A DNA stretch of 34,714 nucleotides from Candidatus Hodarchaeota archaeon (GCA_016839815.1 JAEOTM010000120.1:1-34714); one strand, 5' to 3'. Counted from the stretch's first letter, positions 8,678 through 17,704 are shown. A program made the numbers and translations. Notes: generated by a model not told the origin, from the letters alone.

Positions 8678-9109
8678 TCACCCTAACGATAGCACAGTTG
8701 AATTAAGTGTAAATGCGTATATTACCGCTAACACTCCGATAAGAAGTAGTAAGATACCAATAAGCTTTCTAAACGAATGACCTGTAGCTATATCCAGTAC
8801 AACCATTCTAAATCCATTTAACATGTGTAACATTAGAAAAACTACAAATAAAATGGATATCCAGAAATACAATGGATTCTGCATTTTCCATTGAACAGCC
8901 GCGAACGATGCGATTCCTTCTTCTAGCTCAGGATGTGCATCAGTATCCATCAATAAAGTTAGATAATGATTGACAATCATATGGAAGAGGACAAAGAGAA
9001 ATACGAGAAAACCCGAAACTCTTTGCAGTACCCACCAGAAAGCTGATGAACCAGAATGTTTAGGAATAAATACTTTGACCTTTTGTTTTTGAGAAGGATT
9101 TAATTTCAT
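8678..9109 (-). CDS. sdhC: Succinate dehydrogenase cytochrome b subunit C
   Basis: This is the first gene of the SDH operon, 143 residues with three helices (about 24-50, 79-100, 115-136). The segment WWVLQRVSGFLVFLF matches the SdhC consensus helix start. Histidines at 43 and 48 (LFHMIVNH) and 95 (LHMLNGFR) provide candidate heme b ligands. The ATG at 9109 is chosen over an upstream in-frame ATG at 9187: an AGGT sits in front of it, homology starts there, and a minus-strand TATA element at 9147-9158 would place the transcript start near 9126, within the longer version. Confidence 0.88.
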   Translation of the reverse strand: MKLNPSQKQKVKVFIPKHSGSSAFWWVLQRVSGFLVFLFVLFHMIVNHYLTLLMDTDAHPELEEGIASFAAVQWKMQNPLYFWISILFVVFLMLHMLNGFRMVVLDIATGHSFRKLIGILLLLIGVLAVIYAFTLNSTVLSLG

Positions 9110-9146
9110 GGAAGACCTCACTTCACAAATTTTTGACCGTAGATGT

Positions 9147-9158
9147 AATTTATAATAA
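9147..9158 (-). promoter_or_regulatory. TATA box of the SDH operon
   Basis: On the minus strand this reads TTATTATAAATT. Archaeal spacing places the start of transcription around 9125, giving a leader of about 17 bases that includes the sdhC ribosome-binding site. A second AT-rich stretch (TTTATAATG, about 9162-9171) is a less suitably placed alternative. Confidence 0.45.
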
Positions 9159-9333
9159 AATACATTATAAAGTATCTGTTTTTCCACTTTTTAGTAAGAT
9201 AAAACACATATTTTATAATTATAACGCCTGATAGCCATGTTGTAGCCCTTATCTATTGTTAAGATTACGTTTGCAGGCATTTGGGAATTCCTTTTAACTA
9301 ACAATCAAATCCCTCCCATAGGAGGAGCAATCT

Positions 9334-9861
9334 ATGTCCAACGAAGTTATTATTAAACTCAATTCTGTCGGTTCTTTTTCAGTTGGAAAGACTTCTCTCA
9401 TCAGACGATATACTAACAACACCTTTTCTGAAGATTATCTACCTACTCTTGGAGTAGACATCACTGTCAAGCGAGGAATAATCATTGATGCTAAACCAAT
9501 TCGATTAGTCTTTATGGACACAGCTGGAGAGGAAAAGTTTGGGAGTTTGCGAAAAACTTACTTTGAAGGTTCATTAGGGTGCATTGCTGTTTATGATATT
9601 ACCCGTCCCGAAACCATGAAAGATCTAGATAATTGGTTAAAGGAGTACCGGAGTGTTGCGGGAGAAGATAAGATTATTTCTGTAATAGGAAACAAAATTG
9701 ATTTAGCAGGAAGAAGAAAGGTACCTGCCACAGATGGACAGCGCTATGCTAGATCCGAAGGATCTGATTTTTACGAAGCATCAGCTAAATTCGGTGGAAA
9801 AATTATTCCAAAGATTTTTATTGATCTAGTTCAAAAAGTTCTTACTAATTTGAATAAATAG
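9334..9861 (+). CDS. Ras/Rab-like small GTPase
   Basis: This is a 175-residue single-domain GTPase with all five G motifs: G1 GSFSVGKT (13-20), G2 Thr38 in YLPTLGVD, G3 DTAGEE (62-67), G4 GNKID (119-123) and G5 EASAK (148-152). It resembles the expanded set of eukaryote-like small GTPases in Asgard archaea. The equivalents of Ras Gly12 and Gln61 are Phe15 and Glu66. In eukaryotic Ras, changes at those sites impair GTP hydrolysis, so this protein may be a slow GTPase or use another catalytic mechanism. There is no C-terminal cysteine, so no prenyl anchor of the eukaryotic kind is possible. A strong GGAGGAG precedes the ATG. It appears monocistronic, and its partner is unknown. Confidence 0.95.
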   Translation: MSNEVIIKLNSVGSFSVGKTSLIRRYTNNTFSEDYLPTLGVDITVKRGIIIDAKPIRLVFMDTAGEEKFGSLRKTYFEGSLGCIAVYDITRPETMKDLDNWLKEYRSVAGEDKIISVIGNKIDLAGRRKVPATDGQRYARSEGSDFYEASAKFGGKIIPKIFIDLVQKVLTNLNK

Positions 9862-9919
9862 AGAAAGTTGATCCTATTTTAGATTGAATAGTACTCATCA
9901 AATTTCATCTCAATGGATC

Positions 9920-10195
9920 TTATTTGGATTCAATTAACCAATGATATGAAGTATGTCTCTCTTTCTTTTCTCTAGTTACGTCACCTGTTAATTCAAGTTC
10001 ATCTAAGACTAGAAATATTGTATCTCTTGGAGAAGTTCCTTTTATCTTTCGTTTTCTATACCATGGAATACTTCTATACCGGAACCAATAACTAAACTGG
10101 TCATTCATTAGTTTTTCGTCGATTTTCTTTGAATTTTCAAGAGAATACCCTCTAATCTTCCACTCTTTCTTCCTATGAGTTCTTCCTTTACCCAT
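9920..10195 (-). CDS. Small basic hypothetical protein
   Basis: This 91-codon ORF encodes a strongly basic protein opening with MGKGRTHRKKEWK and rich in Arg, Lys, Tyr and Trp (FSYWFRYRS, PWYRKRKIKG). The middle (SPRDTIFLVLDELELTG) could be a helix-turn-helix-like segment, but I do not recognise a family. The composition suggests a nucleic-acid-binding role, which is only an inference. It is convergent with the small GTPase gene and divergent from the methyltransferase gene. No clear Shine-Dalgarno sequence is seen. Confidence 0.5.
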   Translation of the reverse strand: MGKGRTHRKKEWKIRGYSLENSKKIDEKLMNDQFSYWFRYRSIPWYRKRKIKGTSPRDTIFLVLDELELTGDVTREKKERHTSYHWLIESK

Positions 10196-10406
10196 AATAA
10201 AGTCAGGATTACTTTAATCTTCACATTTAAGTCCATTCAGAAGAAGGCAATTAGAAAATTATGGATTATTACAATATTACTATTTGGTATTCTATCTTCA
10301 CTTTTGTACCCAACTTCAATTTGGTTTTACCATGAACGTAGAGATTAAAAGGTGATTAATCCAAAACTATCTCTGTTTTACTTCATACTCACTGGAGTTT
10401 TGAATC

Positions 10407-11213
10407 TTGGAACACTTACCAAAGAGTTTAGAACATTCAGGAGCCTTGGATATAAAAAGGCAGTTAGAAAATATTATTGGTGGGAATATACTTGATGTGG
10501 CTACACAAAGTGGAAGTTTTATTCAAACCTTAATGGATTTTTTATCTGATTATGTTTCTTTTACTGCTATTGATATCACCAGTAAAGAATGGAATCACTC
10601 CAGGTTTACCGATAAACCCGTAACCTTTTTGCAAATGAATGCTGAGATTCTAGAATTTAAGAATTCTACATTCGATACGGTCACGATTTCCCACTCTTTG
10701 CATCATTTAACCTCTGTGGAAAAAGTATTGACGGAAATGAAAAGAGTTCTAAGACCAAATGGGTACTTCATCCTACAAGAAATGTTTTCTGATAAACCCC
10801 AGACTCAAGCTCAAAGGACAGATGTTTACTCTCATCATTGGGGGGCAAAGATTGATACATTATTTGGTATTCCCCATTATTCAACTTTAAGTAAGGATGA
10901 TATCAAACAGTATATTTCTGATTTGGGACTAGAAACTGAAGCTATGATTGAATCTACTCACCCTGTAAAATGTTTACTGTGTGATGACAAATTCAAGTGT
11001 TCTAATCCCAAGAATCCTAGCATCATAAAATTCGCGCTGAAAGAAATTAAAGAAAATAAGGCTAAATTGCAAAAAGGAATAGCTGAAGGGAAGATTATAG
11101 AGAGTACTTATGTGAATAACCTCATCCTTGAGGGAGAAATGATTAAGAACAGAATCAAGATGTATGGATCTGCTTCTGCTTCTCATTTGATTTTTATAGG
11201 GAGAAAATCTTAA
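10407..11213 (+). CDS. Class I SAM-dependent methyltransferase
   Basis: This 268-residue protein has a Methyltransf_11-type core: motif I GNILDVATQSGSF (about 29-41), an acidic residue after strand 2 (FTAIDITSKEW), motif II/III FDTVTISHSLHHL (about 92-104), and the VLRPNGYFILQEMF strand. The glycine-rich loop is altered, with VATQSGSF replacing the usual D.G.GTG, so SAM binding may be atypical. The C-terminal 110 residues are specific and include a cysteine set (VKCLLCDDKFKCSN) that might bind metal, plus a Lys-rich helix. The start codon is TTG at 10407; GGAG lies about 10 bases ahead and an in-frame stop at 10401-10403 rules out upstream starts. The substrate is unknown. Confidence 0.75.
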   Translation: MEHLPKSLEHSGALDIKRQLENIIGGNILDVATQSGSFIQTLMDFLSDYVSFTAIDITSKEWNHSRFTDKPVTFLQMNAEILEFKNSTFDTVTISHSLHHLTSVEKVLTEMKRVLRPNGYFILQEMFSDKPQTQAQRTDVYSHHWGAKIDTLFGIPHYSTLSKDDIKQYISDLGLETEAMIESTHPVKCLLCDDKFKCSNPKNPSIIKFALKEIKENKAKLQKGIAEGKIIESTYVNNLILEGEMIKNRIKMYGSASASHLIFIGRKS

Positions 11214-11231
11214 TAGAATACCTTTATTAGC

Positions 11232-12656
11232 TTATCGACCCTTTTTTCTGGGAAAGGTATAGATGATTAATGATACTATGGCAAATACACAACTAATAAG
11301 GGGAGTACTCTTGGAAGTATCTGTTGTAGCCGTCTCAGAAGCTTTCAATCCATGTGCATAATAAATATCCATTTCATCATTCCTGCCATCAGACCAGACA
11401 ACATGGGGAAAATTATTTGGATCAACTCGAATGGTAAAATAATCTCCAGGTCTTGTAAAGGTATTTGATGTGGGAACTCCGTTTGAAATATCAATGGGGG
11501 TATTAAAAATGGGTTCTTCTGATACTGGAAATTCTAGTACTCGATAAAACGGTTTAAAAGATGATCCACCTTCATCATCATAATAAACAACGTGAACATT
11601 CCCCTCAGAATCGATATCCATGTCAGGTTCCCATTGATTCCCTGGAGTAGTAGGATTAACTTGATATCTGGGACTAAATGTAAGTCCATAATCATCTGAA
11701 TATCTTAGGTATACATCCCACAAACCATCCTCGACATATTTTTCCGACCATAGGACATATAATCGGTCGTTTCGATCAAAATGTATAACAGGAATAGATC
11801 CTTTTGTGGGTCTTTGATCTAAAGAAGTTTCAAATGTACCATTCTCACCATCTTGATTGATATCAACTGGAATAGTGAATGTTTGCCCTTGATCAGTGGA
11901 AGAAGTGACATAGATATCTCCCCATATGTTGTCAGTAAACCATAACCAGGCGATAAACACATTATTATTACTATCAGTTGTCACATAAGGAGCTAGATGA
12001 TCTACGGGATTAGTGATGGAATCTGTTATCAAACCAACTTCAGTAAATGTACTTCCACCATCATCAGAACGTGTTAGGCGAACATAGGTAGCACCCGACG
12101 TGATATTGATATCATCATACGCAACATAGAGTTTTCCATCATTACTAACTGTCATGGTTTCTTTATCTGCAAAACCAATTCCATAACTTGCAGTTACCAT
12201 AGTCCATGAATCTCCATAATCCGTACTCTTCGCAACAGTCATTTGTGAAAATCCCTCCCCTAAAGGGGCATTTAACGCATATTCTAGGTATGTATAATAC
12301 AAGGTCTTGGTTTCTTCATACCAAACTAACCAAGGATCCGATTGTCCGGTACCAGGAATAAAATTTGGCATATTGAAAGGTTCTAACCATGTTGCTCCAT
12401 TATCAACTGACTTTGAAAAACTAACACGAACACCCCCACCATTGTGAGTATATGCTTCCTTCCATCCCGCAAAAATTATTCCTTCACCACTAATAGCAAG
12501 TGTGGGTTCAACATGATGAGTATATGGAGAATCTCTGGTTGATAATAATTTATTTTCAGAGAAAGACTGGATTGAGGAGTCTTCAGCAGAGATTAGACCA
12601 ATTTCAACCTGTATAAATTGAACTAGTATTATCAGAAGGAGTAATTCTTTTTTCAT
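11232..12656 (-). CDS. Secreted, membrane-anchored sialidase/BNR-repeat beta-propeller protein
   Basis: This 474-residue extracytoplasmic protein has an N-terminal signal peptide (MKKELLLLIILVQFIQVEIGLISA) and a sialidase-like six-bladed propeller with at least five Asp-box (BNR) repeats of the S.D.G.TW type: SVDNGATW, STDYGDSW, SDDGGSTF, STDQGQTF and SDDYGLTF. The C-terminus ends with a hydrophobic helix and a basic PRKKGR tail, so it is anchored with the propeller outside. Catalytic residues of true sialidases (Arg triad, Tyr/Glu pair) cannot be assigned with confidence, so it may bind or cleave glycans or simply act as an adhesion scaffold. It is convergent with the methyltransferase gene and divergent from the Liv binding-protein gene. 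Confidence 0.8.
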   Translation of the reverse strand: MKKELLLLIILVQFIQVEIGLISAEDSSIQSFSENKLLSTRDSPYTHHVEPTLAISGEGIIFAGWKEAYTHNGGGVRVSFSKSVDNGATWLEPFNMPNFIPGTGQSDPWLVWYEETKTLYYTYLEYALNAPLGEGFSQMTVAKSTDYGDSWTMVTASYGIGFADKETMTVSNDGKLYVAYDDINITSGATYVRLTRSDDGGSTFTEVGLITDSITNPVDHLAPYVTTDSNNNVFIAWLWFTDNIWGDIYVTSSTDQGQTFTIPVDINQDGENGTFETSLDQRPTKGSIPVIHFDRNDRLYVLWSEKYVEDGLWDVYLRYSDDYGLTFSPRYQVNPTTPGNQWEPDMDIDSEGNVHVVYYDDEGGSSFKPFYRVLEFPVSEEPIFNTPIDISNGVPTSNTFTRPGDYFTIRVDPNNFPHVVWSDGRNDEMDIYYAHGLKASETATTDTSKSTPLISCVFAIVSLIIYTFPRKKGR

Positions 12657-12946
12657 TCAACTCTCAACTCGTTATATGAAGGATATCCAGCTACTAATTC
12701 CACCGTCTTTTAGGTTTTCTAGATGTGTGCAACTACTAATATTATTTTCAAGAGAAAAAAGGATGAAATTTAATCAGATTTTATGGTTCCCTAGTTCGAA
12801 TTTTGGGTTTTTTTCACACAAAAATTTAAATATCTGTGCAACGCCTGAACAAAATTATCTCGGATACATTCTAGTTGAGTTATGATCTAAATATGGATTT
12901 ATTACTCTTTCCCGAGATCAACTTAGAACATTTTTGGTGTAAAAAT
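12657..12946. promoter_or_regulatory. Divergent intergenic region ahead of the Liv operon
   Basis: AT-rich spacer with no convincing gene; the plus-strand open frame here lacks family features and a ribosome site. TTTAAATA at about 12825-12832 could be the TATA box for the binding-protein gene, implying a leader of roughly 90 bases. I see no recognisable riboswitch. Confidence 0.35.
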
Positions 12947-14356
12947 ATGAAAACACGTGTAAAAATAACACTTTTACTTGTTGGAATAATGTTTTTTTCA
13001 ACAGTAGCTATTAATGTTAGAGCAGCACCTCAAAAAACGCATGCTCTACCAGCGGAAATAAAAGTAGGAGGAGTTTTCCCTATTACTGCACGACCTGACG
13101 CTGGTCCAGATCGTCGTGATGGATTCCTCATTGCAATCGCTGAAATCAATAACCAATCAGGTCCAGACCGAATTTTACCTGAAGGCGTTACCTTAGTTCC
13201 AAATGTCCAAGACGACTTGAACACTGCCGCAGGAGGAACAGCTGCAGCTGAAACTCTGTTAGCTTGGGAAGCAGACATTGTACTTGGTTCTTCTGGAAGT
13301 AGTGTAAGTGCTGCAATTGCTAGCACATTAACTCCATCGAAAATTGTACAAATCTCCTATGCTTCTTCTTCACCTTCGTTAAGTGACAGAGAACTATATC
13401 CATACTTCATGCGAGTATGTGCTTCTGATGCTGATCAAGGATTGGCTCTTGCTAAATTAGTTATTGCTTTTGGATGGGAGCGTGGTGCAGTTATTCACAC
13501 AAGTGATTCCTATGGAACAGGATTGATTGAGATTTTCAAATCCTCCTTTAATCAAACTGGTAAGGTGTTAACAGATCAATCGTTTGAAGCTGGAGCAACT
13601 GATGTCTCAGCAGCAGTCCAGGCCCTCAAAGATAAAGATCCAGAATTCATTTTGGGTAACTTTATTGATGAAGATGCTAAAACAGTCATGAAGAAAGCTC
13701 ACGATTTAGGCATGTTAGACTTTGTTTGGTTAACAACCGATGGTTGGTCAACACAAGCGACAATTACAGATGCTAAAGTCAAAGAAGCTATGAACTATTC
13801 CATTGGTACAAACCCCGCTCCTGCAGGAGGAACAGGTCTCGCTGATTTCAATGATACTTGGTTTGATCCTAATTGGGCTTATTTAGAAACACCTGGTAAC
13901 AGTCAAAGTACTGGTACTCCCTTTAATTCCTATGCACCCTTTTCTTATGATGCAGTTTATGTTGCAGCTAAAGGATTAGCTGCTGCTGGAACTACAGAAG
14001 GAGATGCCTTAAAAGCAGCCCTTTATGATGTTACTCATGAAGGTGCTACTGGATTCATAGAATTTAACAACCTAGGAGAAGTCATTGGTAGATATGACTA
14101 TGTTCAGCTCAGAGATGCTATATATGTCAAATTTGGAGAATATGCCATACCTGCAGGTGGTGGTGCTGCAACAGCTGTCTTAGATGATACATCTGCCTTC
14201 TACTTGAAAGATGAATCAGAATGGTCAATTTCCAACAATGTCGTAACAAATGTCAAAGAAGGTATTCATGGAAAAGTGGCTTCTGGTTTTGAACTTCTAG
14301 CTGTAGTACTTAGTATCGGTGTTTTAACCATCTTCATAAAGAAGCGAAAAAAATAA
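12947..14356 (+). CDS. Branched-chain amino-acid-type ABC transporter substrate-binding protein
   Basis: This 469-residue protein is a LivK-like (type I periplasmic-binding fold) solute receptor. It has a signal peptide (about 1-26, ending INVRAA) and a binding domain opening with IKVGGVFPIT. Family segments include LLAWEADIVLGSSGSSVSAAIA, YPYFMRVCASDADQG and AFGWERGAVIHTSDSYG. Unlike bacterial LivK it ends with a membrane helix and basic tail (SGFELLAVVLSIGVL then KKRKK), so it is anchored by its C-terminus. The ATG at 12947 is chosen because the signal peptide starts there; the reading frame is open from 12875. The cluster with both permeases and both ATPases indicates uptake of branched-chain or related amino acids. 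The exact ligand is not determinable. Confidence 0.92.
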   Translation: MKTRVKITLLLVGIMFFSTVAINVRAAPQKTHALPAEIKVGGVFPITARPDAGPDRRDGFLIAIAEINNQSGPDRILPEGVTLVPNVQDDLNTAAGGTAAAETLLAWEADIVLGSSGSSVSAAIASTLTPSKIVQISYASSSPSLSDRELYPYFMRVCASDADQGLALAKLVIAFGWERGAVIHTSDSYGTGLIEIFKSSFNQTGKVLTDQSFEAGATDVSAAVQALKDKDPEFILGNFIDEDAKTVMKKAHDLGMLDFVWLTTDGWSTQATITDAKVKEAMNYSIGTNPAPAGGTGLADFNDTWFDPNWAYLETPGNSQSTGTPFNSYAPFSYDAVYVAAKGLAAAGTTEGDALKAALYDVTHEGATGFIEFNNLGEVIGRYDYVQLRDAIYVKFGEYAIPAGGGAATAVLDDTSAFYLKDESEWSISNNVVTNVKEGIHGKVASGFELLAVVLSIGVLTIFIKKRKK

Positions 14357-14358
14357 TT

Positions 14359-14411
14359 GTTAGAATTGCTTAAATCACAATTTAAGTATCTAACTTCCCC
14401 TTTTCTTTTTT
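14359..14411 (+). terminator. Hairpin and T-tract between binding protein and ATPase genes
   Basis: GTTAGA (14359-14364) pairs with TCTAAC (14389-14394). Inside it, CTTAAAT (14369-14375) pairs with ATTTAAG (14380-14386) around a CACA loop. A pyrimidine run including TTTTCTTTTTT follows. It starts two bases after the binding-protein stop. A leaky terminator or processing site here would give more binding protein than transporter. A separate TATA-like ATATTATATTA at about 14420-14430 may restart transcription for the ATPase gene. Confidence 0.5.
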
Positions 14412-14470
14412 ACATAAAGATATTATATTATGATTCTTGACATTTCAACTCGTATTTTGGATGTATTTAC

Positions 14471-15205
14471 ATGGGTCAAACAGTGCTCCGCGGTGAACAA
14501 ATTTATTCTGGGTATGGTAAACTTCAGGTAATTAATGGAATTGATATTTATATTGATGAAGGCGAATTGGTGACCATTATTGGGCCAAATGGTTCAGGAA
14601 AATCAACTCTAATTAGGACTATGATTGGCCTGGTTGAGCTATTTAATGGCCATGTTTATATTCGTGGTAAGGAAGTGAGTGGAATGAAACCACACGAAAT
14701 TATTGAAGCAGGCATCCCACTCGGTTATGTTCCGCAACTAGCTAATGTATTCCCAAGTTTAACGATTGAAGAAAATCTTAAAATGGGCCTATTTGTAAAA
14801 AAGTGGGATGAGTACTATCAACAACGAACAGAGGAAATGTTTAAACTTTTCCCAATTTTGGAGGAAAGAATTAAACAAAAAGCGAGTCTTCTAAGCGGAG
14901 GAGAAAGGCAAATGCTAGCATTAGCACGAGCACTAATGCCCTCCCCAGAAGTATTAATCTTGGACGAACCTACAGCAGCATTAGCTCCAAATTTAGCTGA
15001 AGATATGTTACAATTAGTCGTTTCATTAAAGAAGGAATTAAATATATCCATTTTACTAGTCGAACAGCGTGCTAAACGATCAATGGAGCTTTCTGATCGT
15101 GGATATGTGTTAGTTACTGGGGAAATCGCGGCAGAAGGTCCAGCAAACGAATTACTTGCTGAAGATAGAATAAGGAAATTATACCTTGGAGTTAGAGATC
15201 GTTAA
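14471..15205 (+). CDS. livF: ABC transporter ATPase, LivF type
   Basis: This 244-residue ATPase has Walker A GPNGSGKST (about 37-45), the Q-loop in VPQLANVFPSLT, ABC signature LSGGERQMLALARAL, Walker B VLILDEP and the switch histidine replaced by Gln in LLVEQRAK, as is common in LivF. The short spacing between Walker A and the Q-loop distinguishes it from LivG. It powers the importer together with the LivG-type ATPase on the cytoplasmic face. It begins 114 bases after the binding-protein gene, behind a hairpin and possible internal promoter. No strong Shine-Dalgarno sequence is visible. Confidence 0.92.
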   Translation: MGQTVLRGEQIYSGYGKLQVINGIDIYIDEGELVTIIGPNGSGKSTLIRTMIGLVELFNGHVYIRGKEVSGMKPHEIIEAGIPLGYVPQLANVFPSLTIEENLKMGLFVKKWDEYYQQRTEEMFKLFPILEERIKQKASLLSGGERQMLALARALMPSPEVLILDEPTAALAPNLAEDMLQLVVSLKKELNISILLVEQRAKRSMELSDRGYVLVTGEIAAEGPANELLAEDRIRKLYLGVRDR

Positions 15206-15254
15206 GACTAATCAAAGTATAAAGAGAAGTATAAAGAAAAAAAGTGAATAAAAA

Positions 15255-16364
15255 ATGGTAATAGCAGGTTTAATACCCATAGATGTTTTCAGTCACACAG
15301 CCTTAATGATTGTTTATGCATGTACATTGATATTATTAACCATTGGATTAAATATGGTCTATTCTGTTCTTAAATTCTCAAATTTTGCACATGCAGAGTT
15401 TATTACGTTTGGAATGTTTACTTCATGGTGGTTACTCCAAATTCTAACCTTTGCTATCCCATGGGATAGCACTAACTTTTTAATAAATAATTTAATCGTT
15501 CATGCATTATTTGCGTTTGTAATGGTTGGTTCTCTTGGTATTGCTAGTGAAGTATTGGTATTTGGAAGGTTAAAAAAGCTTGCAGCAAGCCCAAGATCTT
15601 TTACTGTCGCATCTATTGGAATAGGTCTTATAGTTAGAAATTTCTTAGCAATGATTTTTGGGAATTTTCCAAAACCAAGAATTGGAGGCACCTCTGTTGG
15701 GGAAGTTCCAGCCATATTTGAATGGATTATTGAACCCTTTCCAACACGACAATACTTCTTCCGAAATCATCCTATATTTAGTAATCAAGCAATTTTCATT
15801 ACTGACTACGAAGTATTAATCATTGTAATGAGTATTTGTACAGTCATTGCCGTAGATTATATGTTTCGCAAGACTAAGCTTGGAATTTCAATGCGTGCTA
15901 CATCTGATTCAGTTGAACTTGCACAAGTATCAGGTATTAATACACGAAAGGTTGTTTTCTATACTTGGTTTTTAGCTGCTGGAATTACGGGTTTCGGTGC
16001 AGCTTTATTACGTGCTAACCAACCAAGATTTAGTACCTTAGACGGTTTTATGATGCTCTTACCAATTTTCGCTGTGGTAATTCTAGGGGGTGTTGGCTCA
16101 TTTCGAGGTGGTATTATTTCAGCTTTTATTATTGCTGGAGCTCGACAGTCAACAGTTATTCTTTTTACTCAATTTCAAAGTCCAGGTGGTCTTGAATACA
16201 TGATTGAAGACTTTTTTTACAATATCCTTGGAATAAAAGGACTAACTATCTCTTTTGCTCCTGGATATGCGGATGGAGTCGGTTTTTTTGTACTTATTCT
16301 TGTCCTCTTGTTCAGACCACAAGGGATAGCAGGAACCATTGATGCAACTAGGGAGAGAGTTTGA
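15255..16364 (+). CDS. livH: Branched-chain amino-acid-type ABC permease, LivH type
   Basis: A 369-residue membrane permease of the LivH branch. The characteristic N-terminal stretch is LNMVYSVLKFSNFAHAEFITFG. The cytoplasmic coupling segment is MRATSDSVELAQVSGINTRK, where GI..R.V is typical of the family. The FAVVILGGVGSFRGG signature follows. About eight to nine hydrophobic helices are present. It is somewhat longer than E. coli LivH (about 308), mainly through a loop around residues 145-180. It is separated by 49 bases from livF and 17 bases from the second permease. Confidence 0.93.
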   Translation: MVIAGLIPIDVFSHTALMIVYACTLILLTIGLNMVYSVLKFSNFAHAEFITFGMFTSWWLLQILTFAIPWDSTNFLINNLIVHALFAFVMVGSLGIASEVLVFGRLKKLAASPRSFTVASIGIGLIVRNFLAMIFGNFPKPRIGGTSVGEVPAIFEWIIEPFPTRQYFFRNHPIFSNQAIFITDYEVLIIVMSICTVIAVDYMFRKTKLGISMRATSDSVELAQVSGINTRKVVFYTWFLAAGITGFGAALLRANQPRFSTLDGFMMLLPIFAVVILGGVGSFRGGIISAFIIAGARQSTVILFTQFQSPGGLEYMIEDFFYNILGIKGLTISFAPGYADGVGFFVLILVLLFRPQGIAGTIDATRERV

Positions 16365-16381
16365 GAAAAAGGTGATCCACT

Positions 16382-17704
16382 ATGTCAAGAATATTTAAAC
16401 GTGAAATGAGCGACAAATTACGAAGTATTCTCGTTGGTGCTACTCTTGCAGTCCCCATAATTTATCTTTTTATTTACGCTTTCCTACTTCAATCGAATAA
16501 ATCGATTTTTCTCATTGGTACTCTTCTAACAATCTTAGTCTTCTTTGTAGGAGCACTGAGCTTGGATCTGGAAGTAGGTTCTGTCGGATTACCTAATTTT
16601 GGGAAAGTGGGCTTTTTTGCGCTAGGTGCATATGTCTCAACTCTTCTCTATAGCGTTTATCAGTGGCCATTCTACCATATTCCAGGTATTGGACCGATTG
16701 CACAATTCCTTTTTTCTAGTTTTGTAGCAATAATTGTTGCTGCGCTAGTTGGTTATTTAGTTTCAATACCAACAGTTAAGCTTCGAGCTGACTACTTTGC
16801 AATCATGACGATTGCTGGTGGAGAAATCATCCGTTTGTTATTACAATATGAACGAAGATGGTTCTGGGCACCAGCTCCTGTAGGGCCTCCCACTCAGGTT
16901 ATCTCAAATCGTGTAAAGGTTGATTTCACAGGCCTTTATCCCTTTGATCAAACTTTAGCCCAATACTTTGGATTTACTTTCTTTGAAGATAATAACTTAG
17001 GTTCAATCTTTATTTGGCAGATAGTCTTAATTATCGTATTCGTTCTAATTGCAGTTATCGTTTACTGGTTTGTTGAGCAAATAAGAACATCTCCTTATGG
17101 AAGAACATTACGTGCTATACGAGAAGACGATATTACAGTTACCTCTGTAGGTAAAGATGTTTCTCGATTCCGCTGGCAAGTAACCACACTTGCTGCGTGT
17201 ATTGGTGGTGTAGCAGGAATAATGTACGCAATGACCTTTGCTGCTTTTGAAGCAGGTGATTTCAGGCCGTTCTTGACTTTTGATCTTTATATTTTCATCA
17301 TAATCGGAGGATTAGGAAATAGTCGTGGGGCATTTGCAGGAACAGCCCTAGTCCAAATGTTTCTCCGAGCAGCTCAAGTTCAAGAAGTAAAAGAAAATAT
17401 TTACCTGTATTTAGGGAGTGACACACCAATTTTCGGTCCACTGTTGGACTTTTTGCAATTAGATGTCTCTATAAACCCTGATAATATGAGATTAGTGATT
17501 TTAGGAGTTATTTTAATTTTATTCTTGTTATTCATGCCTGCGGGGTTAATCCCAGAACCAAAAACAAATAATGAAAAATATCTAAAGTCCTTGACTCCTG
17601 AAGAACGTAGACGTTCAGATGAAGCAGTTACAGCCCGTCAAAGTCTAACTGAAAGAGAAAGAATTGATAATGAAGCTACATCTAAGAAAATGGAGGCCTT
17701 GTAA
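16382..17704 (+). CDS. livM: Branched-chain amino-acid-type ABC permease, LivM type
   Basis: A 440-residue permease of the LivM branch. It has LPNFGKVGFFALGAYVSTL near the N-terminus, LRADYFAIMTIAGGEIIRLLL, and the coupling helix GRTLRAIREDDITVTSVGKD. The conserved FIIIGGLGNSRGAFAGT follows, and a FMPAGLIPEP end of the membrane part. A charged C-terminal tail of about 45 residues (Glu/Arg/Lys-rich) extends into the cytoplasm and may be a regulatory or coiled-coil segment. AGGTGAT sits in front of the ATG. Its TAA is immediately followed by the ATG of the LivG gene, a strong sign of translational coupling. Confidence 0.93.
   Translation: MSRIFKREMSDKLRSILVGATLAVPIIYLFIYAFLLQSNKSIFLIGTLLTILVFFVGALSLDLEVGSVGLPNFGKVGFFALGAYVSTLLYSVYQWPFYHIPGIGPIAQFLFSSFVAIIVAALVGYLVSIPTVKLRADYFAIMTIAGGEIIRLLLQYERRWFWAPAPVGPPTQVISNRVKVDFTGLYPFDQTLAQYFGFTFFEDNNLGSIFIWQIVLIIVFVLIAVIVYWFVEQIRTSPYGRTLRAIREDDITVTSVGKDVSRFRWQVTTLAACIGGVAGIMYAMTFAAFEAGDFRPFLTFDLYIFIIIGGLGNSRGAFAGTALVQMFLRAAQVQEVKENIYLYLGSDTPIFGPLLDFLQLDVSINPDNMRLVILGVILILFLLFMPAGLIPEPKTNNEKYLKSLTPEERRRSDEAVTARQSLTERERIDNEATSKKMEAL

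Noticed and set aside
12676..12885. Plus-strand 69-codon frame ahead of the Liv binding-protein gene
   Set aside because: No ribosome-binding site, no family features, and it covers the probable promoter and leader of the Liv operon.
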